Shown here piece after piece: positions 7,881 through 16,672 of a stretch of 64,000 nt of DNA; within the stretch, counting starts at the first letter, position 1, and each line of letters opens with the position of its first letter. The stretch comes from CAIOHW01 sp046317855. Its GTDB lineage: Bacteria; Bdellovibrionota; UBA1018. The position numbers and the translations under genes are program-made. The notes below the pieces were generated by a model. It did no database searches and was not told the origin of the DNA. It worked only from the letters and a program-made list of their open reading frames with translations. The DNA lies in the NCBI GenBank assembly GCA_046317855.1, contig JBKCVM010000034.1, positions 3,953 to 67,952 on the forward strand. Direction: 5' to 3'.

Positions 7881-8411
7881 TCAAAGAGACCAATTGATGA
7901 AGCCCCGTCGATCATGAAAATCTGGGCCTTTTTCTGGGTGTTGCAGGGCCCAATAGTTCATGGTGCCGTTCAGTGCTTGGGTCACGCTGGTTAAGTTGAT
8001 TTGAAGTTTCTTGATCTCTGGGTCTAAGAAGAGACCGTTTTGTTTTGAGAACCGACCCCTGCAATGCCCCGGACCTGATTCAAACTCTTCGAGGCTCCAA
8101 CCGTCAGATGGCTGTGGGGGCTGAGGAGTTCGGTAGTTTTCAAACTCGTACACGTTCCACAGTCCTGCAGGCGAGAGATTGAACTCGAGATAGCGTTCAT
8201 TTTGAAGAGCGATGAAGGCCTCAAAGCAAGTGGACTTCCAGAGTTCATGGACTCGGGAGCCCGGGGTGCTCACTCTTTTTTCTGGAACTCCCTGCAGTGG
8301 CCATTCTGCATCCCATGAAAACTCAAGCCGTACGCTCTGAAAGCGAACTACCGAAATATGGGCTCCCAACGATCCAGAAAATGGGTTTGGAAAAAAAGGC
8401 CTAAGTTTCAT
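7881..8411 (-). CDS. DOMON-like domain protein
   Basis: The 176-residue protein resembles the DOMON-like/carbohydrate-binding-type beta-sandwich family: VRLEFSWDAEWPL near residues 28-40, ELWKSTCFEAFIAL, YLEFNLSPAGLWNVYEFENYR and a C-terminal NYWALQHPEKGPDFHDRRGF. Proteins with this pattern are usually single-domain and of unknown role; some related DOMON domains bind haem or sugars, but no ligand residue can be assigned here. It lacks a signal peptide. It is transcribed towards mdh and divergently from the G8 protein gene, with 141 bases between the two starts. Confidence 0.75.
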   Translation of the reverse strand: MKLRPFFPNPFSGSLGAHISVVRFQSVRLEFSWDAEWPLQGVPEKRVSTPGSRVHELWKSTCFEAFIALQNERYLEFNLSPAGLWNVYEFENYRTPQPPQPSDGWSLEEFESGPGHCRGRFSKQNGLFLDPEIKKLQINLTSVTQALNGTMNYWALQHPEKGPDFHDRRGFINWSL

Positions 8412-8552
8412 GATTTAAGCATGTGCCGAGTGAAAGCCAACAGCAAGCACACAGGTCGCGGCTGACACAGGGAAAGTGAGTTTAAGCGCAGGAGTCTAGG
8501 CGTCTCTGGGGATTGCCGATAGACTGAGAGACATGCTTGGGGTTGGCGCACG

Positions 8553-11500
8553 ATGAAATCGTTCTGTGATGCACTGAGGGTGATCGGTGTTGGGGCAAGT
8601 ATTTCTTTTGCTCTTTGCGGCTCTGGCTGTGGGCAGAACTTTGTCCCTGTGATTAAAAGTGGCTCGGGCGGCGAATCGAGTAGCGATCCCACGAGTGGAT
8701 CCGGATCAGGCGGGGGCAGCACTCCGACTTCGTTAAAAGCATTTGATGATCAGCTAACAGTCAATGCCGGTCAGACGATCGATATCGATGTTCTGGGTAA
8801 TGATCAGCGCCCTGCCAATGCAGCGATTGGACTGGACTGGCTCACCTCTACTGCAACGGGACAAGCCCAGATCGTGGGCGGTTTGATCCGCTTTACCGCT
8901 CCCAGCCAGTCGAGCGTTCGGTGTGGCCTGGGAGTGGCCGCTTCATCGCAATTTAGATACCAGTCTCAAAATCCTCTGACTCAGGAAACTTCTTTGGCTT
9001 CTGTGACGGTGCTGATTCGTTCGACCCAAGATTGTACCAGCGGTCCGCCTGCTCCTCCCATCCCGCCCTCTTTTGTGACGCGACCTGCTTATACTCCGGG
9101 CACAACTGGACTTTCCTGGTGCAACCCTTTGGCCTGGCCCCAGTACTCCAACCAGGTTCCTGCTGCCGGAGCAAACGTGATGATCAACCCTGGGCAGACG
9201 ATCCGGCTGGATTGTAACACTGCAGAACTCGGAACCCTCCATATTCACGGAGTGCTTGAAGTTCCTCAGACCGCAGATGTAATTTTGAGTGCAGCCTCCA
9301 TTCATATCATGGGCTCAGGTGCACGGCTGCAGATTGGAAGCCACTCTGCTCCTTATCCTCGCACTCGAAAAGCAGTCATTGAACTGACCGGTGCGCGACC
9401 TGCTCACACTCTCAGGGCAGTAGATGGAGCACTCGATAATGACGGGGATTCAAGAGCCATTCACGTCATGGAGCAGGGTCAGCTCGTTTTGGTAGGGGAG
9501 ACACCTCCCGTTTTGGCGACCCGACTTGCGGAGAGTGCGCCTGCGGGAGCAACGCAGATCCGAGTGCGCGGTAATGTGACGCAAAATCCAGGGGGTTGGA
9601 GAGTAGGTGATCGCATTGCGATTGCTCACAATGACTTCTGGAGAGTGGGAACTCACGAGATTTTACGGATCGTGAATCCAGCGCCCTATTTTGACGGAGC
9701 CTCAACCACGATCAATTTTGTGAGCGAACGGGCAAATTTACCGTCAGGCAGCGGTCTGATGGCTGCTCGATTTGGAAGGCTCCAATATCCTCTCGATACT
9801 CCAATCACCGTGGACGGGGCATTGAGCGGGGTAGGGTACACTCCAGGAGTTTTTACACCTCCCAGCAGTCGTGTACCCAGTGTGCTGGATGAATCTCCTC
9901 ATGTCATGCTGCTCAGCCGTGCGATCGTGATTCAAGCCAAAGATGATGCACTTTGGCGCGAACATCGTTGGGGTTTTCATACAATGGCCATGCATGCGGA
10001 ACCTGGAGTGCAATTGGATCCGTACGCTGTGCCGACCTATATCTTAGACGGAGTGGAGTTTCATAGGGGGGGCCAGGCTGGTACGATGGCGCGCTACCCG
10101 ATTCATACCCACGTGTTGAGTTATCATCCTCAAGGTGGCACTTCGCCGTTCTACGATCGCATCAACCCTGCCGGCACGCCTACGCATATTGCTATTCAGA
10201 ATAACTCGGTCTGGGAGAGTGCCAACCGCGCTATTACGATTCATGGCACCTCTAACGTTCCTGTTAAGAACAACATGGTCGCTGATATTCTGGGGCACGC
10301 CATCTTTCTTGAGGACGGCTCCGAGACTCGAAATCAGATCATTGGAAACGTGGTGATGGGTGTGAATCCCTGTGACCGACGAAGAGGTTTTTGGAGAGAT
10401 GAAACCTATTCACACACGCAAAATCCTCCTCAAGCTCGCTGGACGCTCCCCGAGAAATCGAGCGTGGAGTGCCACATCAAGCAGCATGATCACTGGGGTG
10501 AAAATGGTTCGTCGGCTTTTTGGATCACTCATCCGGAGAACTGGGTCGAAAATAACGTTGCTTCAGGTGCCCGAGTCGGAATTTGGAATTCGTTTGCCAA
10601 TCAAGTGTGGGGGCTTTCAGCCCAGTTGAATACGCGCGGGCCCGGGGGCGCGGTGATCAATCCTTCGCTAAGTCCAATGCTCTCGCAAAGAAACAACATC
10701 TCCTACGGCAACCTCACGTTTGGCTTGAGGACAGACGGATCGGTGATCAGCGAGGCAGGTGCGCTCGGGCTCGTCCAGTATGCTCCGGTCGAAAAGCCGC
10801 TGCTGCTGAACTACGCGCTGTTCAAGAATGATGTCGCTTACAGTAACCGTGTGAAAGAGCCCGTTTATCAAGGTTGGACAGTTGCAGATAATCGGTGGGG
10901 ATTTGCAGGTGCCACAGGGTTTGGAGCCGAGTTGAAAGATCTTTTGATTGTCGGGCGGTCCTTGCATCGCCAATATCCGATGGGCCTATTTAGTCCAGAG
11001 ACGAATGATCTGGCTCGAGTCGGAATGTCGACTTACCACCACATGTTAGAAGCATTCAGGGTTGTGGCCATTAACTTTGAGCGAAGCCCTGTTGTAATGG
11101 GGCAGGGGATCGCATCCAACTCAACCTATGCGGGTGGCTTTTTTGGTGGGATTGATCTCTATCTTTGGCCCAGTAATCGAGTTTCTTTTCATAATACGCA
11201 GTTCAAGTTTATTAACTCTTTTCCTGGATTTCTGACGTTACCAGGTTGGTTCGATACGTTTGCTTCGGTTCCTAATCCGGGACAGAGCTCCAATGGTCGG
11301 TACTTTGGGCTGGGTTCGACCCAAGATGTTTACGGATATTTTTATCCAGAAAAACCTGGTCTTTGGCTGATGCCCGACGCTCCTTATTTTACTTACGGGC
11401 TCACTGAGTGTCCGTCTGATGTGGCGATTCAGCCTTCAGACTCGACTTGTGACTACAAACGGATTCAGGCTTTTCCTGGAGAGCGCTATCGAATTGCAAC

Positions 11501-12212
11501 GCATCGGACTCCAGCTGGAATTGCGTTTGGCCTGGCAGATGGCCAAGAGGCATTTCCCAATTTTCGAAATCTTTACCGAAGATTGGCGACTTCAACGGTG
11601 AACGGCGTGCCGGGAGTGCCGCTGGGCGCAAGTACTTATATTCCCGCAATGCCTCACCCGGTAGATGGTCGAAATCTTTCGCAACAGGACTTTCCTTTGA
11701 ACACTCTCAGTCTTCAAGGGACTGATTTCACAGAAGTCATGGAAGGTGCTGCGGTCCGTTGGACGATGTACAATTCGAGCGGTGCTGAAGTGAGACCAGT
11801 GAGCTCTTTGAGAGTCAATCTTGAGGCGGCTGAGGCACTCCCTCCGGGGCGGCATGTGATTCTGGCGCTTCCTTGGGGTGGTGCAGCCCGTCCCGCGACC
11901 ATTCGAATCGCACAAACGGGTTACTTATGGCAGGGCTGGGACGGCAACACTGCAGGGATGCCTGTAGGGTCTTGGCGGAGCCTGGACCAAAATGCGTCTT
12001 CGTTATTTGATTTTGTGGCTAACAACCCCGAGGGGCGAAAAGTTTTCTTTGATCCGCAAAATGGACTGATCTGGGTAAAGGTCATGGGCGGTCTTGCTCG
12101 GGGCTCTGCGTTGCAGAGCTGTTTGCAGCAGGCGGGGCCCGTCCCTAATCAGGCAGGGATGAGTGAGCATTGCCTCCGTCCGGCGCTTGCACTCTCGATT
12201 TCTGCGATCTAA
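8553..12212 (+). CDS. Large G8-domain / parallel beta-helix putative lipoprotein
   Basis: The 1219-residue protein begins with a signal peptide ending at Cys26 (LCGSGC-GQ), a plausible though imperfect lipobox, followed by a Gly/Ser-rich spacer (34-60). Residues about 62-156 look like a cadherin-like/Big_9 repeat (VNAGQTIDIDVLGND). A G8 domain follows at about 188-300 (WCNPLAWP, GANVMINPGQTIRLDCNTAELGTLHIHGVLEV), then a long right-handed beta-helix region with repeats such as IAIQNNSVWESANRAITIHGT and NQIIGNVVMGVNPCD. This order, G8 then beta-helix, is that of animal CEMIP/TMEM2 (hyaluronan-degrading) proteins. A surface polysaccharide-binding or degrading role is inferred, not shown. The region is distinct in style from its housekeeping neighbours. 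Confidence 0.8.
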   Translation: MKSFCDALRVIGVGASISFALCGSGCGQNFVPVIKSGSGGESSSDPTSGSGSGGGSTPTSLKAFDDQLTVNAGQTIDIDVLGNDQRPANAAIGLDWLTSTATGQAQIVGGLIRFTAPSQSSVRCGLGVAASSQFRYQSQNPLTQETSLASVTVLIRSTQDCTSGPPAPPIPPSFVTRPAYTPGTTGLSWCNPLAWPQYSNQVPAAGANVMINPGQTIRLDCNTAELGTLHIHGVLEVPQTADVILSAASIHIMGSGARLQIGSHSAPYPRTRKAVIELTGARPAHTLRAVDGALDNDGDSRAIHVMEQGQLVLVGETPPVLATRLAESAPAGATQIRVRGNVTQNPGGWRVGDRIAIAHNDFWRVGTHEILRIVNPAPYFDGASTTINFVSERANLPSGSGLMAARFGRLQYPLDTPITVDGALSGVGYTPGVFTPPSSRVPSVLDESPHVMLLSRAIVIQAKDDALWREHRWGFHTMAMHAEPGVQLDPYAVPTYILDGVEFHRGGQAGTMARYPIHTHVLSYHPQGGTSPFYDRINPAGTPTHIAIQNNSVWESANRAITIHGTSNVPVKNNMVADILGHAIFLEDGSETRNQIIGNVVMGVNPCDRRRGFWRDETYSHTQNPPQARWTLPEKSSVECHIKQHDHWGENGSSAFWITHPENWVENNVASGARVGIWNSFANQVWGLSAQLNTRGPGGAVINPSLSPMLSQRNNISYGNLTFGLRTDGSVISEAGALGLVQYAPVEKPLLLNYALFKNDVAYSNRVKEPVYQGWTVADNRWGFAGATGFGAELKDLLIVGRSLHRQYPMGLFSPETNDLARVGMSTYHHMLEAFRVVAINFERSPVVMGQGIASNSTYAGGFFGGIDLYLWPSNRVSFHNTQFKFINSFPGFLTLPGWFDTFASVPNPGQSSNGRYFGLGSTQDVYGYFYPEKPGLWLMPDAPYFTYGLTECPSDVAIQPSDSTCDYKRIQAFPGERYRIATHRTPAGIAFGLADGQEAFPNFRNLYRRLATSTVNGVPGVPLGASTYIPAMPHPVDGRNLSQQDFPLNTLSLQGTDFTEVMEGAAVRWTMYNSSGAEVRPVSSLRVNLEAAEALPPGRHVILALPWGGAARPATIRIAQTGYLWQGWDGNTAGMPVGSWRSLDQNASSLFDFVANNPEGRKVFFDPQNGLIWVKVMGGLARGSALQSCLQQAGPVPNQAGMSEHCLRPALALSISAI

Positions 12213-12329
12213 CCCCTCAGGCCTCCTGCGGCAAATTCTTCCCATTGGTGTCGCTCTAGCCAGGCTTTAAGCTTGCAGAATGGGTCTAGCGTTGCTGACT
12301 CGGGCCGCTGCTGTGCCGTTAGGAGCTTC

Positions 12330-13931
12330 ATGAATCCGTTAATCACTGCACTAATGAATAAACTGAAACGATGCATGGTTATTGCTGTTTTCGCTGCATT
12401 CTTAGCCTCCGTGCCGGGTCGCGCTGAAGTGCTCGGGACTTTTGGTGAGGGATGGGTCGAAATCAATGGCGACCTAAAAACACTTCATTTGAAAGGCTCT
12501 GAAAAAGAGATGGGCCGTCAGTACGGTTTTTTAGTGGGAGATGAAATTTTAGACACTCTCAACGCCTTGAGAGAGTCCGCCATCAAAGAAGAGCCAAAGA
12601 CGAGATATCTCCCTTCTTGGGCATTTCGGGGTCTTCGTCGAGTGATTGGCTGGGTATGGTGGTTCACTTTTCCAAAAAACATCAAAGAACACATCGATGG
12701 CATCATTGAGGGGGCAAGACTTCGTCCGGACCGAGTGAAGCTCACTCGCGGTGACCTAGCGTTTTTCAATAGCATTATTGAGCTTGCTGCTCTTTTCAAT
12801 GCAAGTGCTGACTCCATTGAATCGCAGGTGCCGCCGGCTCAGCGACTTCTTCAAGTTTTGGGACTCGGTAGTATCCGAGTTAACTGTGACAGCTTTGCAG
12901 CTTGGGGCTCTCGCACTGTGGACGGCAAGACTTTTCAAACGCGCAATGTCGACATTCCTACTGGGCTTGGACTCGAAAAACATCCACTCGTCATTATCTA
13001 TAAGCCCACCGGAAAGATTCCATTTGCGACAGCAGCAGTCTCCGGAGTGGTAGGAATGTTCACAGGTCTCAATGCTCACGGTGTGGGTATGGGGCAGATT
13101 TGGGCTTTCTCAACAAAAATTGGGGTAACGCAGCCTTGGCATTTGCAGATGCGCGAAGTCATGATGCACTCCCGAACGGCATCTGAAGCTCGCGACCGGA
13201 TGCTCAAATACAAGAAGCTCGCTTACGGTTCTAATTTCGTATTGGCAGGAGCAGGTCCAAACGACGGCTACGTGATCGAGGGTAACTCGGAGCGCATGGA
13301 ATGGTTTTCATCGAATGATCCGCGTGAGTCCGAGCTCAAGTACAATGGCCAATCAGTGAATATTCCACTTTCTGAGGTCGTGTTTCGTGGCGATGTCTCT
13401 TTTGCGCCATCCATTCGCAGACACCAGACGGCTGCCAATGGTCCCGGAGGCGATCCACGCCAAGCAGTCTCCTATAAAAAGCGCTATCAAGGCCAAAGCG
13501 ATTTGATTCTTGAGTATGAGGCTCAAGGCATCAAGATCGGAAAAGAGCAAGCGGAGCGGATTTCACGCGACACGGCAATGCGAAGTGGATCTTTTCAAGT
13601 GGCCGTTTATGGCAACACAGATCTGGAGATGTGGGTGGCCTACTCTCGGATCAATGACGACGGAACGGTGACGCAAGCCTACGAGCGGGAGTATCAGCAT
13701 GTCCCCTTTTTCCGATACTTACTCGATCGGCAGCCAGAGACTGCCCTTTTTGAAATTCGCACTTATCGAGAGGGTCGATTGATCGAAGCAGGTCAAATTG
13801 CCCGTGGCCCCGTTGCGCTCCAAGCCGCGATCCAAACTGCGCGGGACCGCGCCAGTAGCGGTGATTGGGTTGAAGTTCTGGATGCGGAAGGGCGAAGGCT
13901 TGAGCTCTTTGCGGTTGCTCATTCTAGGTGA
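12330..13931 (+). CDS. C45/Ntn-type autoproteolytic hydrolase, secreted
   Basis: A 533-residue exported protein of the penicillin acylase-like (peptidase C45, Ntn-hydrolase) group. The signal peptide ends near residue 32 (FAAFLASVPGRAE). A conserved N-terminal block LKGSEKEMGRQYGFLVG (54-70) is followed by Asn-Cys at 185-186 (VNCDSFAAWG), where autocleavage would free Cys186 as nucleophile, then TRNVDIP, the typical R-N-x-D oxyanion-side motif, and GLNAHGVGMGQ. Known relatives are acyl-CoA:6-APA acyltransferase and lysosomal amidases; the substrate is unknown. I chose ATG 12330 because AGGAG sits at 12321; an in-frame ATG at 12354 would also leave a signal peptide. Confidence 0.8.
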   Translation: MNPLITALMNKLKRCMVIAVFAAFLASVPGRAEVLGTFGEGWVEINGDLKTLHLKGSEKEMGRQYGFLVGDEILDTLNALRESAIKEEPKTRYLPSWAFRGLRRVIGWVWWFTFPKNIKEHIDGIIEGARLRPDRVKLTRGDLAFFNSIIELAALFNASADSIESQVPPAQRLLQVLGLGSIRVNCDSFAAWGSRTVDGKTFQTRNVDIPTGLGLEKHPLVIIYKPTGKIPFATAAVSGVVGMFTGLNAHGVGMGQIWAFSTKIGVTQPWHLQMREVMMHSRTASEARDRMLKYKKLAYGSNFVLAGAGPNDGYVIEGNSERMEWFSSNDPRESELKYNGQSVNIPLSEVVFRGDVSFAPSIRRHQTAANGPGGDPRQAVSYKKRYQGQSDLILEYEAQGIKIGKEQAERISRDTAMRSGSFQVAVYGNTDLEMWVAYSRINDDGTVTQAYEREYQHVPFFRYLLDRQPETALFEIRTYREGRLIEAGQIARGPVALQAAIQTARDRASSGDWVEVLDAEGRRLELFAVAHSR

Positions 13932-14084
13932 GGACCACTTTCTAGAGTCCTGGTTTCTTTTTTCGAACTGATCCGATCAAGTTTGCCAGCTCTGTTTGAT
14001 TGGGGTCGCGGTGAGTTTTTACTGCGTCGAGTTCGGGCTTTTTGATTGCCCGCCGTGCATTTTGCGCTAAAACTCCAACCATCT

Positions 14085-15287
14085 ATGAACATTCATGAAT
14101 ATCAGGCCAAATCCATCCTCAAAAAGTACGGAGTGCGCGTCCCCGAGGGGCGCCTGGTCACTGAAGGTGGAGAACAGGTTGGAGATGTTGCGGTCGCTGC
14201 AGAAAAGGCGGCTCAAAGTCTAGCTCAGGAGCGCGGCAATTCAGTTTGGGTGGTGAAGGCACAAATTCACGCCGGCGGGCGCGGCAAGGCGGGAGGTGTC
14301 AAAGTCTGTAAGTCCATCGCTGACGTGAAAGCTGCGGCCAAAGAAATCATGGGCAAAGTGCTCGTGACCCCGCAGACCGGTGCCGCAGGCAAGAAGGTCC
14401 ATAAACTCTGGATCGAAGAAGGCTCTCAGATTGCCAAGGAGTTCTATCTGGGAGTCGTGCTCGATCGCTCTACTTCTCAGGTCATTTTGATGGCTTCAAC
14501 CGAAGGCGGAATGGAGATCGAAGAGGTCGCACACACTCATCCTGAAAAAATCATCAAAGTCGCGGTCGATCCCACGACGGGATACCAGCCCTTTCATGGT
14601 CGCCGGATCGCCAAGGCACTCGGCCTGACGCCCGAGCAGACCAAGGAGGCCGTCGGCTTTTTTGGCGGAATCTACAAGGCATTCATGGCCGAGGACTGCT
14701 CACAGGTTGAGATCAATCCCTTGATCCTGACTGCTCAAGGCCACTTGGCCGCACTCGATGCAAAAATCAACTTTGACGACAATGCGCTCTACCGTCACCC
14801 CGAGACAGTCGCCATGCGCGACCTGCTCGAAGAAAATCCGCAGGACGTCGAGGCCTCAAAGTACGAGTTGGCCTACATTGCGCTCGATGGCAACATCGGC
14901 TGTCTCGTCAACGGTGCAGGCCTTGCCATGGCCACGATGGACATCATTAAGCTTCACGGCGGCGAGCCTGCAAACTTTTTGGATGTGGGCGGTGGCGCCT
15001 CGAAAGAAAAAGTGGCCCACGCTTTCAAAATCATCCTGAAAGATCCCAAAGTGAAGGCAATTCTGGTCAATATTTTTGGTGGCATAATGAAGTGCGACAT
15101 CATTGCCGAAGGGGTCATTGCTGCTGCACGCGAGCTTAACCTCAAGGTTCCGCTGGTCGTGCGCCTTGAAGGCACCAATGTTGAGGCAGGAAAAAAACTC
15201 CTTTCGGAGAGCGGCCTCAAGATCACCCCGGCCGATGGACTGACTGACGCAGCCACTAAAGTCGTTGCTGCAGCAAAGGAAGTGTAA
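14085..15287 (+). CDS. sucC: Succinate-CoA ligase, beta subunit
   Basis: SucC forms the nucleotide-binding half of succinyl-CoA synthetase. The 400-residue protein starts MNIHEYQAKSILKKYGV, exactly as relatives do, which fixes the ATG at 14085 rather than the in-frame ATG 39 bases upstream. The ATP-grasp domain shows KAQIHAGGRGKAGGVK, and the C-terminal flavodoxin-like half has LVNGAGLAMATMDIIKLHGGEPANFLDVGGGA and ILVNIFGGIMKCD. sucD starts 2 bases after its stop. Codon use here is richer in C-ending codons than in nearby accessory genes, as expected for a strongly expressed enzyme. Confidence 0.97.
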   Translation: MNIHEYQAKSILKKYGVRVPEGRLVTEGGEQVGDVAVAAEKAAQSLAQERGNSVWVVKAQIHAGGRGKAGGVKVCKSIADVKAAAKEIMGKVLVTPQTGAAGKKVHKLWIEEGSQIAKEFYLGVVLDRSTSQVILMASTEGGMEIEEVAHTHPEKIIKVAVDPTTGYQPFHGRRIAKALGLTPEQTKEAVGFFGGIYKAFMAEDCSQVEINPLILTAQGHLAALDAKINFDDNALYRHPETVAMRDLLEENPQDVEASKYELAYIALDGNIGCLVNGAGLAMATMDIIKLHGGEPANFLDVGGGASKEKVAHAFKIILKDPKVKAILVNIFGGIMKCDIIAEGVIAAARELNLKVPLVVRLEGTNVEAGKKLLSESGLKITPADGLTDAATKVVAAAKEV

Positions 15288-15289
15288 TC

Positions 15290-16159
15290 ATGTCGATTTG
15301 GGTCAACAAGCAAACGAAGCTTCTCGTCCAGGGAATTACAGGCTCCCAGGGGGCCTTTCATGCCAAGGGCTGCCGGGATTACGGCACGCAGGTGGTGGGT
15401 GGGGTCACGCCGGGTCGTGGTGGCCAGGTCCACGAGGGGTTTCCGGTTTTCGACACGGTCGAAGAAGCGGTTGCTAAAACCGGCGCCAACGCGACGATGA
15501 TTTTTGTGCCGCCAGCAGGTGCCGCAGATGCAATCTGTGAAGCAGCTGATGCAGGGATTCCGCTCATCGTCTGCATCACTGAGGGTATTCCGGTGCGCGA
15601 CATGATCGCCACCAAGCGCTACCTCAAGAGCACTCAGTCCCGGCTGATCGGTCCCAACTGCCCGGGCATTATTACTCCGGGCGAATGCAAGATCGGCATC
15701 ATGCCGGGCCACATCCATCTGCCGGGCAAGATCGGAGTCGTCTCCCGCTCCGGAACCCTGACCTATGAAGCAGTCCACCAGCTTACGAAACTGGGCATTG
15801 GTCAGAGCACCTGCGTGGGTATTGGGGGCGACCCCGTCAACGGAACCCATTTCATTGACGTGTTGGAGGCTTATAACAGGGATCCGAATACGCATGGAGT
15901 GATCATGATCGGTGAGATCGGCGGAAGCGCCGAAGAAGAGGCTGCCGAGTACATCAAGCGTGAGTTCAAGAAGCCGGTCGCAGGCTTCATCGGAGGCGCT
16001 ACAGCGCCTGCCGGTAAGCGCATGGGGCATGCCGGAGCAATCATTTCGGGCGGAAAGGGGACGGCAGAAGAGAAGTTTCAGGCCCTCGAGGCAGCAGGCG
16101 TGCATATTGCCCGAAGCCCGGCAGATCTTGGCACCACTCTCAAGGCCGCGCTCAGATAG
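15290..16159 (+). CDS. sucD: Succinate-CoA ligase, alpha subunit
   Basis: The 289-residue alpha subunit binds CoA and carries the phosphohistidine of succinyl-CoA synthetase. Visible motifs are the Rossmann start LLVQGITGSQGAFHAK, PNCPGIITPGECKIGIMPG, SRSGTLTYEA and the phosphohistidine loop GHAGAIISGGKGTAEEK. Length is normal. It is separated from sucC by two bases and followed after 72 bases by ndk, which can use the NTP made by this enzyme; that pairing is a known arrangement and suggests one transcript. Confidence 0.97.
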   Translation: MSIWVNKQTKLLVQGITGSQGAFHAKGCRDYGTQVVGGVTPGRGGQVHEGFPVFDTVEEAVAKTGANATMIFVPPAGAADAICEAADAGIPLIVCITEGIPVRDMIATKRYLKSTQSRLIGPNCPGIITPGECKIGIMPGHIHLPGKIGVVSRSGTLTYEAVHQLTKLGIGQSTCVGIGGDPVNGTHFIDVLEAYNRDPNTHGVIMIGEIGGSAEEEAAEYIKREFKKPVAGFIGGATAPAGKRMGHAGAIISGGKGTAEEKFQALEAAGVHIARSPADLGTTLKAALR

Positions 16160-16231
16160 AAAATGGATTCGGGGTGGCAGGCCCCAAAAAACCGGGGTAA
16201 GGAAACTCCAAACCTTCGTCAGGAGATCACA

Positions 16232-16660
16232 ATGGCTGTCGAAAAAACGTTTTCAATCATCAAGCCCAACGCTGTGACCAAGAACGTCATGGGCGAGATC
16301 ATGACCCGCTTCGAAAAGAAGGGCCTGCGCATCGCGGCGGCCAAGTTCACTCGCCTGTCGCGCGAAAAGGCCGAAGGCTTTTACATCGAGCACAAGGATC
16401 GGCCCTTCTTTCAGAGCCTCGTGCACTTCATGACCTCGGGCCCCGTGATGCTCATGGTACTCGAAGGTGAAAATGCCGTTGCGCTCAATCGTGAAATCAT
16501 GGGTGCCACCGATCCGGCCAAGGCTGCTCACGGCACCTTAAGGAAGGATTTTGCTGACAGCATCGAAGCCAACGCGGTCCACGGATCCGACAGCCCGGCT
16601 TCTGCGGAGCGCGAGATTGCATACTTTTTTGATCGTGCAGAAGTGCAAAAGCGCTTCTGA
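16232..16660 (+). CDS. ndk: Nucleoside diphosphate kinase
   Basis: Ndk transfers the gamma phosphate between nucleotides through a phosphohistidine. The 142-residue protein begins MAVEKTFSIIKPNAVTKN; the ATG at 16232 has AGGAG at 16221-16225, so in-frame sequence upstream is leader. The catalytic His lies in EANAVHGSDSPASAEREI, and Lys of IIKP, Arg of GTLRKDF and the Asn before the catalytic His are present. Length is typical of the hexameric or tetrameric bacterial form. nadE starts 12 bases after the stop. Confidence 0.97.
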   Translation: MAVEKTFSIIKPNAVTKNVMGEIMTRFEKKGLRIAAAKFTRLSREKAEGFYIEHKDRPFFQSLVHFMTSGPVMLMVLEGENAVALNREIMGATDPAKAAHGTLRKDFADSIEANAVHGSDSPASAEREIAYFFDRAEVQKRF

Positions 16661-16672
16661 GTCTGCCGCTGC

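Noticed and set aside
13932..14084. An intergenic terminator or small RNA between the C45 hydrolase and sucC
   Set aside because: Only a 5-bp stem (AGGAC/GTCCT) before a T-rich stretch and a weak TTGATT promoter-like hexamer are present, not enough to call.
14954..16105. A 383-codon open frame on the minus strand across sucC and sucD
   Set aside because: It lies opposite two certain genes and has no family resemblance; long antisense frames are expected from the GC-rich codon pattern of such genes. The same holds for other antisense frames, for example 6741-7442 and 38457-39074.
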